57,152 bases of DNA from contig JAEEOQ010000113.1 in assembly GCA_016284355.1 (NCBI GenBank), positions 1 through 57,152 on the forward strand, written 5' to 3'. Under the pieces are notes generated by a model. That model did no database searches and had not been told where the DNA came from. It was given only the letters and a program-made list of their open reading frames with translations. Position numbers and translations under genes: made by a program. Shown here in pieces: positions 8,624-17,610 of this stretch. The stretch's first letter is position 1, and each line of letters begins with the position of its first letter. Origin of the DNA: Lachnospiraceae bacterium. Its GTDB lineage: Bacteria > Bacillota > Clostridia > Lachnospirales > Lachnospiraceae.

Positions 8624-9505
8624 TTAAACTTTCTCTCGTATATTCTCGCCAAGCATACCCGAAGGCTTAACAAGAAGTACTATAATAAGCACTGCAAATG
8701 CTATGGCATCAGAAAGCTGTGTTGAAATATAAGCCTTTCCAAGGATCTCGATTATACCAAGAAGAATACCTCCGATAAGAGCTCCCGGTATAGAACCGAT
8801 ACCTCCAAATACAGCCGCCGTAAATGCTTTGATACCCGGCATAGAACCGATAAACGGAGTAAGCGTCGGGTAAGCTGAGCAAAAGAGAACGCCTGCGATG
8901 GCTGCAAGACCTGAGCCGATTGCAAATGTAAGTGAAATAGTTCCGTTGACATTGATACCCATAAGCTGGGCAGCGTCTTTATCTTCCGAGACCGCAAGCA
9001 TAGCCTGACCGGCCTTAGTTTTCTTAATAAACAGTGTGAGTGCCAGCATGATAACGATACAGCAGACAACAGTCACAATAGTGGTACCTGAGATAATAAG
9101 TTCTCCGCCTGCAAGTGTAAGTGACGGAAGGGTTACCACGTTGGTAAATGATTTTGTGTTTGCTCCGAATACAAGAAGCGCCGAGTTTTGAAGAAAATAG
9201 CTGACGCCTATGGCGGTAATAAGAACCGCAAGGCTGGTAGCCTTTCTAAGCGGCTTATATGCTATCTTCTCGATAGTCATACCAAGAGCGATACAGATGA
9301 CCACAGAAAGGATAATGGACGGGATCGCTCCTATCCCAAGATTGCTCATGCAGATAAATACCACATAACAGCCTACCATAATGATATCACCATGAGCAAA
9401 GTTAAGCATCTTTGCGATACCGTATACCATAGTGTACCCAAGAGCTATTATGGCATAAATACTGCCAAGACTTATTCCGTTGATCAGGTACTTTACAAGT
9501 TCCAT
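8624..9505 (-). CDS. livH: Branched-chain amino-acid ABC transporter, permease LivH
   Basis: A 293-residue permease with about eight membrane segments. Family motifs are GISLGSIYAIIALGYTMVYG at the N-terminus, MLNFAHGDIIMVG (about residues 33-45) and AVFGGIGSIPGALIGG (about 228-243). RBS AGGGGTG. It is separated from livK by an attenuator-like hairpin and from livM by only 15 bases. Confidence 0.95.
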   Translation of the reverse strand: MELVKYLINGISLGSIYAIIALGYTMVYGIAKMLNFAHGDIIMVGCYVVFICMSNLGIGAIPSIILSVVICIALGMTIEKIAYKPLRKATSLAVLITAIGVSYFLQNSALLVFGANTKSFTNVVTLPSLTLAGGELIISGTTIVTVVCCIVIMLALTLFIKKTKAGQAMLAVSEDKDAAQLMGINVNGTISLTFAIGSGLAAIAGVLFCSAYPTLTPFIGSMPGIKAFTAAVFGGIGSIPGALIGGILLGIIEILGKAYISTQLSDAIAFAVLIIVLLVKPSGMLGENIREKV

Positions 9506-9603
9506 AAGAACACCCCTAACGTTATTTTAGCTTTCTTTTAATCTTACCACACTTAATGCGTGTATACAATTATATTGCGAAATAATATGTTTTTAAAAAA
9601 TTC

Positions 9604-9640
9604 GGGGAGTAATTCGAAGTTTTGCTTACGAATTCTCCCC
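9604..9640 (-). terminator. Intercistronic hairpin between livK and livH
   Basis: On the minus strand GGGGAGAATTCG pairs with CGAATTACTCCCC (one bulged A), followed by GAATTTTTTAAAAAC. It looks like a partial terminator, which would keep the binding protein more abundant than the membrane components, as often seen in importer operons. Confidence 0.7.
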
Positions 9641-9672
9641 TCATTGGAATTGTTTTTATATAGTTAAAAAAA

Positions 9673-10827
9673 CTATTCTACTGAAACGTAAACACCGTCT
9701 TTGATGATAACAGCCATAGGAGCCTTGCTTACTTCACCTGAAGCTGCCCATGTCATACCATTACCTGTAAGACCATCAACACTTACCTGTGTCATAGCCT
9801 GGCTAAGTGCCTTGCAAAGTTCTTCGTTAGTCTGATCAGGCTTAAGATTTGCCTTCTCTGCTGCTGCCTTGATAACATAGATTACATCATAACCATCAGC
9901 TGCAAACTGGATAGGAGTCTCGCCGTACTTGTCCTGATATGTCTTAACGAACTTCTGAGTTCTTTCATCTGTTGCATCTGCTGCGAAAGGAGTAAGGAGA
10001 TATACACCTTCTGCAAGCTTTGTATCAAAGTTTTCAACACCAAGGATACCATCCATACCATCTACACCAAAGAAGATTGGCTTATAACCCATCTGATCAG
10101 CCTGTGTAAGGATAACTGCTGCAACCTCATAGTAGAATGGACAGAAAACAAGCTCAGCGCCTGCATCCTGGCACTGCTGAAGCTGTGTAGAAAAGTCTGT
10201 CTTTGAATCGTCTGTAAATGCTGTTTCAACAACGATCTCAAAGCTCTGATTTGCTGCCTCTTTTACGAATGTCTCTTCAACACCCTGTGAGTAAGAATCT
10301 GAACTGTTGTAAATAACAGCTACCTTTGAAGCAAGCTTCTTCTCTCCGATATACTTAGCTGAAGCTGAACCCTGGTTAGGATCTGTAAAGCAAACCTGGA
10401 AGCAGTTGTCATGTGAAACTACGTCAGGGTTTGATGCAGAAGGAGTAACCTCAAAGATATTATCTTCTGCTGAAAGCTCTGCTACTGCAAGACAAGGAGT
10501 TGTGGTAACTGTTCCGCAAAGAGCCTGCATACCCCAGTCTTTAAGTGAGTTATATGCGTTAACTGATTTTTCTGCATCGTGCTGATCGTCCTCAGCCTTA
10601 AACTCGATCTTATAACCGTTGATTCCGCCGGCTTCGTTGATCTCATCTACTGCAATCTGTGCTCCGTTAAGAGCTGCGTTTCCGTAAAGTGCTGCACCGC
10701 CTGTAAGAGGTCCGATGCCTCCGATCTTCCATGTAGAAGAGCCACCCTTCGCTCCGCCACATGCTGTCATGGATACTACCATAGCTGCCATTAATGCAAC
10801 TGCTAAGACTTTTTTCATAACCTTCAT
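9673..10827 (-). CDS. livK: Branched-chain amino-acid ABC transporter, substrate-binding lipoprotein LivK
   Basis: A 384-residue periplasmic-binding-type lipoprotein of peripla_BP_6 class. The signal peptide (KKVLAVALMAAMVVSMTACGG) ends in a lipobox SMTAC, so the protein is anchored on the outside of the membrane. The KIGGIGPLTGGAALYG stretch after the linker is the family's ligand-contact start, and SSDSYSQGV is the conserved inter-lobe segment. I chose the third ATG (10825-10827) because GGGAG lies seven bases upstream; the first ATG is only one base from that RBS. First gene of the liv operon; the ligand is presumed Leu/Ile/Val but could be another amino acid. Confidence 0.94.
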   Translation of the reverse strand: MKVMKKVLAVALMAAMVVSMTACGGAKGGSSTWKIGGIGPLTGGAALYGNAALNGAQIAVDEINEAGGINGYKIEFKAEDDQHDAEKSVNAYNSLKDWGMQALCGTVTTTPCLAVAELSAEDNIFEVTPSASNPDVVSHDNCFQVCFTDPNQGSASAKYIGEKKLASKVAVIYNSSDSYSQGVEETFVKEAANQSFEIVVETAFTDDSKTDFSTQLQQCQDAGAELVFCPFYYEVAAVILTQADQMGYKPIFFGVDGMDGILGVENFDTKLAEGVYLLTPFAADATDERTQKFVKTYQDKYGETPIQFAADGYDVIYVIKAAAEKANLKPDQTNEELCKALSQAMTQVSVDGLTGNGMTWAASGEVSKAPMAVIIKDGVYVSVE

Positions 10828-10890
10828 AATCATTCTCCCTTTTCTATGTTTTTTACGCTTTAAATTATAAAAGCGTCTTTGGATGTTTGT

Positions 10891-10919
10891 ATTGTAATAC
10901 TCTGATTAAAATAAATCAA
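10891..10919 (-). promoter_or_regulatory. Promoter of the liv operon
   Basis: On the minus strand TTGATT (10914-10919) and TACAAT (10891-10896) are exactly 17 bases apart, about 60 bases before the livK start. An alternative TATAAT at 10863-10868 lacks a good -35. Confidence 0.6.
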
Positions 10920-11052
10920 GTTTAAATGCAATATTAAACTATATCAAAAGGTAATAGAGCTATATAACCGATAGTTATAATATTGCCTTTCTATTATAAC
11001 AAATAATAGATACCGCTTTACTCATGAGAAAAAGTCTTAAATAAGAAAAAAA

Positions 11053-11080
11053 GAGCCCCGGTCATAAAGACCGGAGCTCT
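11053..11080 (-). terminator. Terminator of the PFOR unit
   Basis: GAGCTCCGGTC pairs with GACCGGGGCTC (one mismatch) around a TTTAT loop, followed on the minus strand by CTTTTTTTC. It lies nine bases after the small DUF6472 gene. Confidence 0.85.
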
Positions 11081-11088
11081 CAGGATTA

Positions 11089-11277
11089 CTACATTTGATG
11101 CTTAACGACTTCGTACTCATTATTACTAGCAAAGTAAGGGCAGGAATTTTTGCGGGAACTGACAAGTCTCACATAATCATCCTCATCCATATCTACAGCG
11201 CAGTAATAGGTTTCGTCATCTTCGTCGTAAACATAATTATTACAATAATCGCAGGACGTTGCTTTTGCAGCTGCCAT
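11089..11277 (-). CDS. Small cysteine-rich DUF6472-like protein
   Basis: A 62-residue acidic protein with four cysteines: CDYC near residue 9, a third in YYCAVDMDEDD and a fourth in SCPYF, plus a conserved-looking C-terminal EYEVVKHQM. The pattern and length match the DUF6472 family of unknown function known from Clostridia; I recognise it from memory and cannot search. The four Cys could bind a metal. It starts four bases after the PFOR stop and has no clear ribosome site of its own, so it is probably translated by reinitiation after PFOR, suggesting a role linked to that enzyme. Confidence 0.75.
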   Translation of the reverse strand: MAAAKATSCDYCNNYVYDEDDETYYCAVDMDEDDYVRLVSSRKNSCPYFASNNEYEVVKHQM

Positions 11278-11281
11278 AGGA

Positions 11282-14200
11282 TTATTTGTAAAGCTCTACG
11301 AGCTTCATAAGGTGATCGTAACGAGCCTTTGCTGCATCTTCAGAAGCTGCAAAGAGTTTCTCGGCACGCTCTGGGAACTTAACCTTAAGTGAGGTATAAC
11401 GTGTCTCATTGTTAAGGAAGTTCTGGTATGATCCGTCTCCATCCTTAGAAGTAAGGGTGAATGGGTTCTTACCTTCTGCCTTAAGAGCAGGGTTGAATGA
11501 GAAGAGATTCCAGTAACCAGCCTTAACAGCTGCCTTCATCTCATCCTGGCAGTGGTTCATACCACCCTTAACACCGTGGAGCTCACATGGAGCGTAACCG
11601 ATGATAAGAGAAGGTCCGTTGTAAGCCTCAGCTTCAGCAAGAACCTTAGCTGCCTGAGCAGGGTTTGCACCAAGAGCGATCTGGGCTACGTAAACGTAAC
11701 CATAGCTCATAGCGATCTCTGCAAGGCTCTTCTTGCCGATCTCTTTACCTGCTGCTGCGAACTGACAAACTTCACCGATGTTTGAAGCCTTAGAAGCCTG
11801 TCCACCTGTATTAGAATACATCTCTGTATCAAATACCATAACGTTAACATTCTCACCTGAAGCAAGAACATGATCGAGACCACCGAATCCGATATCGTAA
11901 GCCCAACCGTCTCCACCGAAGATCCATACAGACTTCTTTGAGAGGTACTGCTTCTTATCAAGAATCTCAGGAGCTACAGGACATCCCTCTTTAGCTGCCT
12001 TCTCAAGCTCAGCGATAAGAGCCTTAGCTGCTGCAGGGTTCTCCTTTGTAGAATCCTTTGTCTCCATGAATTTATTAAATGCTGCCTTGAAGCTGTCACT
12101 TGCCTTGTCTGAAGCTGCCATTTCTTCAAGTTTAGCGATCTGCTGATCACGGATTACTTTCTGTCCAAGATACATACCAAAGCCGTGCTCTGCGTTATCC
12201 TCGAAAAGTGAGTTAGCCCAAGCAGGACCCTGCTTTGAATCTTTGTTTACTGTAAATGGTGATGTAGCTGCAGGACCACCCCAGATAGATGAACATCCTG
12301 TTGCGTTAGAGATGTACATCTGCTCACCAAAGAGCTGTGTGATAAGTCTTGCATAACTTGTCTCTGCACAACCTGCACAAGAACCTGAGAACTCAAGGAG
12401 TGGCTGGTTGTACTGTGAACCGATAGGACCTTCAACAAGTGCAGGCTTGATCTCTTTCTTGCCAACATTTGCTACAAGGTAATCGAATACAGGCTGCTCA
12501 TCAAGCTGTGTTTCCTGAGGAACCATCTTAAGAGCGCCCTTAGCAGCTGCAGGACAAACAGTTACACACTCGCCGCATCCCATACAATCAAGAGGAGATA
12601 CGCTCATGGTAAACTTCATACCTTCAGCTACTGCATGCTTGGAATCAGCAAGCTTGATATTTGAAGGAGCTGCCTTAACCTCAGCATCGTCAAGGATGTA
12701 TGGACGAATTGTAGCATGTGAACATACGAATGCACAGCTGTTACACTGGAGACATGTCTCAGCATCCCACTGTGGAACCATAACTGCTGTACCACGCTTC
12801 TCGTAAGCAGAAGCACCTGTTACGAACTGACCATCAGGATTCTTAGCGAATGCTGATACAGGAAGGCTGTCACCATCCATAAGTCCGATAGGATTCATAA
12901 CGTTCTCTACAAGTTCTACTACCTCAGGACGACCTGTAAGCTTAGACTCTTTCTTCTCGTCTACAGCGTTTGCCCAATCAGCAGGAACGTTAACTACGTG
13001 AAGAGCGTCTTTACCCTGATCGATAGCCTGGCAGTTCATGTCAACGATATCCTGGCCCTTCTTGGAGAACTTGGCAACAACTTTCTCTTTCATGTACTTG
13101 ATTGCCTCATCAGCAGGAAGTACGTTTGCAAGTGTAAAGAAAGCTGACTGAAGAACTGTAGATGTTCTCTTGCCAAGACCGATCTTACCTGCGATATCTA
13201 CAGCGTCTACTGTATATACCTTAATGTTGTTCTTTGCAATGTATCTCTTAGCTTCAGCGTTAAGATGCTGGCTAAGTTCCTCATCTGACCACTGGCAGTT
13301 GATAAGGAATGTTCCGCCCGGCTTAACATCCTGAACCATCTTGTAACCCTTAACGATGTATGACTGGTTGTGACATGCAACGAGGTCAGCCTGGTTGATG
13401 TAATATGGGCTCTTGATAGGCTTGTCACCGAATCTTAAGTGAGAAATGGTGATACCACCTGTCTTCTTTGAGTCATACTGGAAGTATGCCTGAATATATT
13501 TGTCTGTGTGATCGCCGATGATCTTGGTCGAGTCTTTGTTGGCTCCGACTGTACCGTCACCACCGATACCCCAGAACTTACACTCAACAGTACCTGCTGC
13601 TGAAGTGATAGGAGCCGGTTTAACCTCAGGAAGTGAAAGGTTTGTAACGTCATCTACGATACCAAGAGTAAATCTTGCCTTTGGCTCATCCTTTGCAAGC
13701 TCTGTAAATACAGCGAATACAGATGAAGGAGGAGTATCCTTTGAACCAAGACCGTAACGACCGCCGATAAGCTTAATGTCGTTAAGACCTGCCTCGCGGA
13801 GTGTTGTAGCGATATCAAGGAAGAGAGGCTCACCAAGAGAACCAGGCTCCTTTGTTCTGTCAAGTACAGCAATCTTCTTAACGCTCTTTGGAAGAACCTT
13901 AAGGAGTGCCTTTGAGCTCCAAGGTCTGTAAAGACGAACTTTGATAAGTCCGACCTTCTCACCCTGTGCCATAAGGTAATCAATAACCTCTTCTGCAACA
14001 TCACAGAATGAACCCATACAGATAATAATTCTGTCTGCATCAGGAGCACCGTAGTAGTTGAAGAGATCGTAATCTGTACCAAGCTTTGCGTTAACTTTCT
14101 GCATGTATTTCTCTACTACTGCAGGAAGGTTGTCGTAAGCTGTGTTACAAGCCTCACGATGCTGGAAGAAAACGTCACCGTTCTCATGAGAACCACGCAT

Positions 14201-14842
14201 AGCAGGCTTCTCAGGGTTAAGAGCATGCTCACGGAAAGCCTTGACAGCATCCATGTTGCACATCTCTTTAAGATCTTCATAGTCCCATACCTCGATCTTC
14301 TGGATCTCGTGTGATGTACGGAAACCATCGAAGAAGTTAAGGAAAGGAACCTTTCCTTCAAGAGCTGCAAGATGAGCTACAGGAGAAAGATCCATAACTT
14401 CCTGTGGGTTGCTCTCAGCAAGCATAGCAAAACCTGTCTGACGACAAGCGTAAACGTCACTGTGATCACCAAAGATGTTAAGTGACTGTGTAGCTACTGT
14501 ACGAGCTGATACGTCGAATACGCAAGGAAGCTGCTCACCTGCGATCTTGTACATATTAGGTATCATAAGGAGTAATCCCTGTGATGCGGTAAATGTTGTT
14601 GTAAGGGCACCTGCTGCAAGTGAACCATGTACTGTACCTGCTGCGCCGGCCTCTGACTGCATCTCAACAACTTTAACTCTGTTGCCGAAAATGTTCTTCT
14701 GTCCTGCTGCTGACCACTGATCTACGTAGTCTGCCATAGGGCTTGATGGTGTAATAGGATAAATACCTGCTACTTCGGTGTAGGCATACGCTACATGAGC
14801 GGCAGCTGTGTTACCATCCATTGACTGTCTTTTTCTAGCCAT
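11282..14842 (-). CDS. nifJ: Pyruvate:ferredoxin (flavodoxin) oxidoreductase
   Basis: A 1186-residue single-chain PFOR that converts pyruvate and CoA to acetyl-CoA and CO2 and passes electrons to ferredoxin, the central fermentative step in anaerobes. Domain order is complete: the N-terminal pyrimidine-binding domain (VAGIYPITPSSPMADYVDQW, about residues 25-44), a gamma-like domain with the GIGGDGTVGANKD segment, two 4Fe-4S motifs (CLQCNSCAFVC about 695 and CMGCGECVTVC about 750), and the C-terminal TPP-binding domain with SCAGCAETSY and GGDGWAYDIG followed by NTGGQASK. RBS GGAGG. Monocistronic apart from the small downstream gene. Confidence 0.97.
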   Translation of the reverse strand: MARKRQSMDGNTAAAHVAYAYTEVAGIYPITPSSPMADYVDQWSAAGQKNIFGNRVKVVEMQSEAGAAGTVHGSLAAGALTTTFTASQGLLLMIPNMYKIAGEQLPCVFDVSARTVATQSLNIFGDHSDVYACRQTGFAMLAESNPQEVMDLSPVAHLAALEGKVPFLNFFDGFRTSHEIQKIEVWDYEDLKEMCNMDAVKAFREHALNPEKPAMRGSHENGDVFFQHREACNTAYDNLPAVVEKYMQKVNAKLGTDYDLFNYYGAPDADRIIICMGSFCDVAEEVIDYLMAQGEKVGLIKVRLYRPWSSKALLKVLPKSVKKIAVLDRTKEPGSLGEPLFLDIATTLREAGLNDIKLIGGRYGLGSKDTPPSSVFAVFTELAKDEPKARFTLGIVDDVTNLSLPEVKPAPITSAAGTVECKFWGIGGDGTVGANKDSTKIIGDHTDKYIQAYFQYDSKKTGGITISHLRFGDKPIKSPYYINQADLVACHNQSYIVKGYKMVQDVKPGGTFLINCQWSDEELSQHLNAEAKRYIAKNNIKVYTVDAVDIAGKIGLGKRTSTVLQSAFFTLANVLPADEAIKYMKEKVVAKFSKKGQDIVDMNCQAIDQGKDALHVVNVPADWANAVDEKKESKLTGRPEVVELVENVMNPIGLMDGDSLPVSAFAKNPDGQFVTGASAYEKRGTAVMVPQWDAETCLQCNSCAFVCSHATIRPYILDDAEVKAAPSNIKLADSKHAVAEGMKFTMSVSPLDCMGCGECVTVCPAAAKGALKMVPQETQLDEQPVFDYLVANVGKKEIKPALVEGPIGSQYNQPLLEFSGSCAGCAETSYARLITQLFGEQMYISNATGCSSIWGGPAATSPFTVNKDSKQGPAWANSLFEDNAEHGFGMYLGQKVIRDQQIAKLEEMAASDKASDSFKAAFNKFMETKDSTKENPAAAKALIAELEKAAKEGCPVAPEILDKKQYLSKKSVWIFGGDGWAYDIGFGGLDHVLASGENVNVMVFDTEMYSNTGGQASKASNIGEVCQFAAAGKEIGKKSLAEIAMSYGYVYVAQIALGANPAQAAKVLAEAEAYNGPSLIIGYAPCELHGVKGGMNHCQDEMKAAVKAGYWNLFSFNPALKAEGKNPFTLTSKDGDGSYQNFLNNETRYTSLKVKFPERAEKLFAASEDAAKARYDHLMKLVELYK

Positions 14843-14906
14843 TGTTTAATCCTCCATTCTTATTTAGCGGGAAAAACGCGCAAAAAGCACGCACCCATTT
14901 GGCACT

Positions 14907-14935
14907 ATTTTAGCACATAAGCGTTCTAAAGTAAA
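14907..14935 (-). promoter_or_regulatory. Promoter of the PFOR gene
   Basis: On the minus strand TTTACT (14930-14935) and TAAAAT (14907-14912) with a 17-base spacer, about 65 bases before the start codon. Confidence 0.6.
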
Positions 14936-14940
14936 GGAAA

Positions 14941-14961
14941 AGCACAGCTTAGCGCTGTGCT
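14941..14961. terminator. Terminator downstream of rarA
   Basis: AGCACAGC and GCTGTGCT arms with a five-base loop, flanked by a T6 run on the plus strand and TTTTCC on the minus strand. It lies between the rarA stop and the PFOR promoter. Confidence 0.75.
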
Positions 14962-14980
14962 TTTTTAAGTACATAGTATT

Positions 14981-16333
14981 TTATTTTTCATCTTTTTTCA
15001 AAGGCTCTCCGTAGCCCTCTTTTCCGATCCACTTAAAATACTCTCTTATATTGTTTTCATAGCCGTTTTCGCTGGGCTGATAAAATATAGTCCCGGCAAG
15101 TTTATCAGGCAGATACTGCTGATCTGCGTAGTGCTTTGGGAAGTCGTGGGCATACTTGTAATCAAGTCCGTGTCCAAGCTTTGCAGCTCCCTTGTAATGA
15201 GCATCCTGAAGGTAAGGCGGAATGGGGAGGTTTCCGTATTCCTGAACCGCCCTGTTTGCCGCAAATATAGCTTCTACCGCCGAATTGCTCTTAGGCGCGC
15301 AGGCAACATATGAGGCTGCCTGAGAAAGGATTATCTGGCTTTCCGGCATACCGATGCGTTCTACCGCAAGGGCCGCATTGGTAGCCACAACTATCGCCAT
15401 AGGATCTGCGTTTGACACGTCTTCTGCAGCGCATATCATTATCCTTCTTGCGATAAATTTAATGTCTTCTCCCGCGTACAGCATTCTTGCAAGATAATAT
15501 ACCGCCGCGTCAGGGTCAGACCCCCGCATACTCTTTATAAATGCGGAGATCGTATCATAGTGATTGTCTCCGTCTTTGTCATAGCGCAGGTTTCTCTTCT
15601 GGATACACTCTGCCATGATGTCTGTGGTAAGATGTATCCTTCCGTCAGGGTCTTTGTCTGTGGTAAGAACCGCAAGCTCCACTGCGTTAAGCGCACTTCT
15701 TGCATCTCCGTTTGATAACTCTGCAAGGAAATCAACCGCATCTTCGTCCATGTATGCGTTATATACGCCCATACCCCGCTCTTTGTCGTAAAGTGCCCTG
15801 TTTATAAGCTCTTTTACATTTTCTGCAGAAAGAGGTTTAAGCTCAAATACGGCAGACCTTGAAATAAGCGCTCCGTTTACCTCAAAGTAAGGATTCTCCG
15901 TGGTGGCTCCTATAAGTACCACTGTTCCGTCTTCAACAAACGGAAGAAGGTAATCCTGCTGCCCTTTGTTAAACCTGTGGATCTCATCTATAAAAAGAAT
16001 GGTCTTTTTGCCGTAGGCTCCCGCTGTTTCCTTTGCCTTTTCCACCACTTCTTCCATATCCTTTTTACCCGCTACAGTAGCGTTTATCTGGGTAAATTCG
16101 GCGCTTGTGGTATTGGCTATAACCTTGGCAAGAGTGGTCTTTCCGGTACCCGGCGGCCCGTAAAATATAACAGAGCTGAGCTTATCTGCCTTGATAGCCC
16201 TGTAAAGGAGCTTATCTTTTCCTATGATATGCTCCTGCCCCACCACTTCGTCAAGAGTCTGCGGACGAAGCCTTGAAGCAAGGGGTGACTCCTTTTTCAT
16301 ATTTGTTTCTCTCATGTAATCAAACAGATCCAT
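14981..16333 (-). CDS. rarA: Replication-associated recombination protein A (RarA/MgsA AAA+ ATPase)
   Basis: A 450-residue AAA+ ATPase related to clamp loaders that acts at stalled replication forks. Walker A GPPGTGKTT (about residue 60), Walker B FIDEIHRFNKGQQDYLLP (about 113-130), sensor segment GATTENPYFEVNGALISR and the C-terminal tetramerisation region (AARRIMICAAEDV and the PPYLQDAHYKGAAKLGHG motif) are all there. Full family length. RBS AAAGGGATAAAAAG precedes the ATG. It appears to be its own unit with a terminator. Confidence 0.95.
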   Translation of the reverse strand: MDLFDYMRETNMKKESPLASRLRPQTLDEVVGQEHIIGKDKLLYRAIKADKLSSVIFYGPPGTGKTTLAKVIANTTSAEFTQINATVAGKKDMEEVVEKAKETAGAYGKKTILFIDEIHRFNKGQQDYLLPFVEDGTVVLIGATTENPYFEVNGALISRSAVFELKPLSAENVKELINRALYDKERGMGVYNAYMDEDAVDFLAELSNGDARSALNAVELAVLTTDKDPDGRIHLTTDIMAECIQKRNLRYDKDGDNHYDTISAFIKSMRGSDPDAAVYYLARMLYAGEDIKFIARRIMICAAEDVSNADPMAIVVATNAALAVERIGMPESQIILSQAASYVACAPKSNSAVEAIFAANRAVQEYGNLPIPPYLQDAHYKGAAKLGHGLDYKYAHDFPKHYADQQYLPDKLAGTIFYQPSENGYENNIREYFKWIGKEGYGEPLKKDEK

Positions 16334-16362
16334 CTTTTTATCCCTTTTTCTTATTTGTAAAA

Positions 16363-16388
16363 CAGCTCTGTCAAAATAGACAGAGCTG
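16363..16388 (-). terminator. Terminator of the HD-domain gene
   Basis: A ten-base-pair perfect hairpin (CAGCTCTGTC/GACAGAGCTG, loop of six) followed on the minus strand by TTTTAC, seven bases after the HD gene stop. Confidence 0.75.
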
Positions 16389-16394
16389 AAACCG

Positions 16395-16898
16395 TTACTG
16401 AATTCTGAGTTCTTTTCTCATCTTCGGATATGTATTTCTTGCAAACACTTCGTATGTGGAACATATCTTGTCTGCTATACATACCACAACACCTTCGCGT
16501 GTGGTAGGCGGAGTAGGCGTAAGCGGGAACATGTGTCTTTTAATGACATTTTCCTCGATCCTTCCTATCTCGTAATCCCTCTTGGCATTTTCAAGAGCTC
16601 TGCCCGGGTGTCTGAAACCGTGCAGGGAATAAGGAGAATCCACATGCCAGTCGTAAAGGAAGTAATCATGTAAAAGAGCACCCACAAGCAGCCCTGCAAT
16701 GCTGACCTTTCTTAAGCCAAGCATTCTGATTATAACAAGGCTTACGTAAGCCACTGCAAGAGAATGCATATATACGGAAGTATCTCCGTGCTGGATATGG
16801 TCTTTGGCTTCTGTAAAGCGGGTATTTTCTTCTATATGTTTTATCCTTTTTATAAGGTATTTTCTGTCCGATGAATTAAGTGACTTTGAAAACTTCAA
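16395..16898 (-). CDS. HD-domain protein
   Basis: A 167-residue predicted HD-superfamily hydrolase. A His in DTSVYMHSLAVA, the HD doublet in GALLHDYFLYDWH (about residue 78), a further HGFRHPG and the Asp in VVCIADKICSTYE build the metal site. Substrate unknown. The start codon is TTG at 16896-16898: GGAGG lies five bases upstream and no in-frame ATG fits. Hydrophobic residues near 50-75 belong to the helix before the HD and are not a clear membrane segment. Confidence 0.82.
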   Translation of the reverse strand: MKFSKSLNSSDRKYLIKRIKHIEENTRFTEAKDHIQHGDTSVYMHSLAVAYVSLVIIRMLGLRKVSIAGLLVGALLHDYFLYDWHVDSPYSLHGFRHPGRALENAKRDYEIGRIEENVIKRHMFPLTPTPPTTREGVVVCIADKICSTYEVFARNTYPKMRKELRIQ

Positions 16899-17013
16899 TA
16901 TAACCTCCGGTAAGTAAACAAATGTTTTTAATCGACGTTAATAAGATAATTCTTTTTATCCCTTTCGTCAATAACAATTTTTTTACAAAATTGTTAATAA
17001 TGATACACGCGTA

Positions 17014-17565
17014 CTAGACTCCCAGTATCCTTGCGGCTTTAAGGATAGCCACCTGGGTCTTGCCGTCGGTTATGTTTCCGGCCACTACTTCGTCTGCAAG
17101 TTTTTTAAGAGGCACAAGCTCTACGTTAAGGAATTCATCATCATCAAGACTGCGCTCTCCTTTATGAAGCCCCTTTGCAAGATAAATGGTTATAGTCTCG
17201 TCGCAGTAGGCTGCAGCCGGATGATAAAGACCTATGTCTGTCCATTCGTCTGCGGTATAGCCTGTCTCCTCCCGAAGTTCGCGCTTTGCAGCAGCGAGCC
17301 TGTCTTCATCCGGCCTGTCAAGTTTTCCTGCAGGGATCTCTGAAATAACCTTGTCTAATGGGTACCTGAACTGGCGCTCCATAACAACATTGCCATTTTC
17401 GTCAACCGGCACAACGCAAACCGCCCCGATGTGGCGTATAACCTCTCTCGTAGCGGTATTTCCGTTCGGAAGCTCTACCGTATCAAACTTTACGTGAAGG
17501 ATATTTCCGTTAAATTTATCTTCGCTCGTAAGCTGTTTTTCACAAAGCTGTTCGTATTCCGTCAT
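17014..17565 (-). CDS. NUDIX hydrolase, ADP-ribose pyrophosphatase-like
   Basis: A 183-residue NUDIX enzyme. The Nudix box is seen from GKLDRP to REETGY (about residues 80-103), with the REELREETG-type catalytic glutamates intact, and it is preceded by EIPAG, a feature of ADP-ribose pyrophosphatases (NudF type). The QFRYPLDK segment is the usual substrate-side strand. It probably splits ADP-ribose to AMP and ribose-5-phosphate. No recognised partner gene; it lies between the HD gene and the DUF362 gene. Confidence 0.9.
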   Translation of the reverse strand: MTEYEQLCEKQLTSEDKFNGNILHVKFDTVELPNGNTATREVIRHIGAVCVVPVDENGNVVMERQFRYPLDKVISEIPAGKLDRPDEDRLAAAKRELREETGYTADEWTDIGLYHPAAAYCDETITIYLAKGLHKGERSLDDDEFLNVELVPLKKLADEVVAGNITDGKTQVAILKAARILGV

Positions 17566-17584
17566 TTATTGCACCTCTTTTAAC

Positions 17585-17598
17585 GCGCCTGATGGCGC
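17585..17598 (-). terminator. Weak hairpin after the DUF362 gene
   Basis: GCGCC ATCA GGCGC on the minus strand followed by GTTAAAAG. Small and with a poor T tract; it may end or only slow transcription into the NUDIX gene. Confidence 0.4.
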
Positions 17599-17610
17599 AC
17601 TTTTATATTT

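Noticed and set aside
13654-14082. Long open frame (142 codons) inside the PFOR gene on the same strand
   Set aside because: It is a shifted-frame shadow of a highly biased gene, rich in Leu/Ser/Arg and without a start signal.
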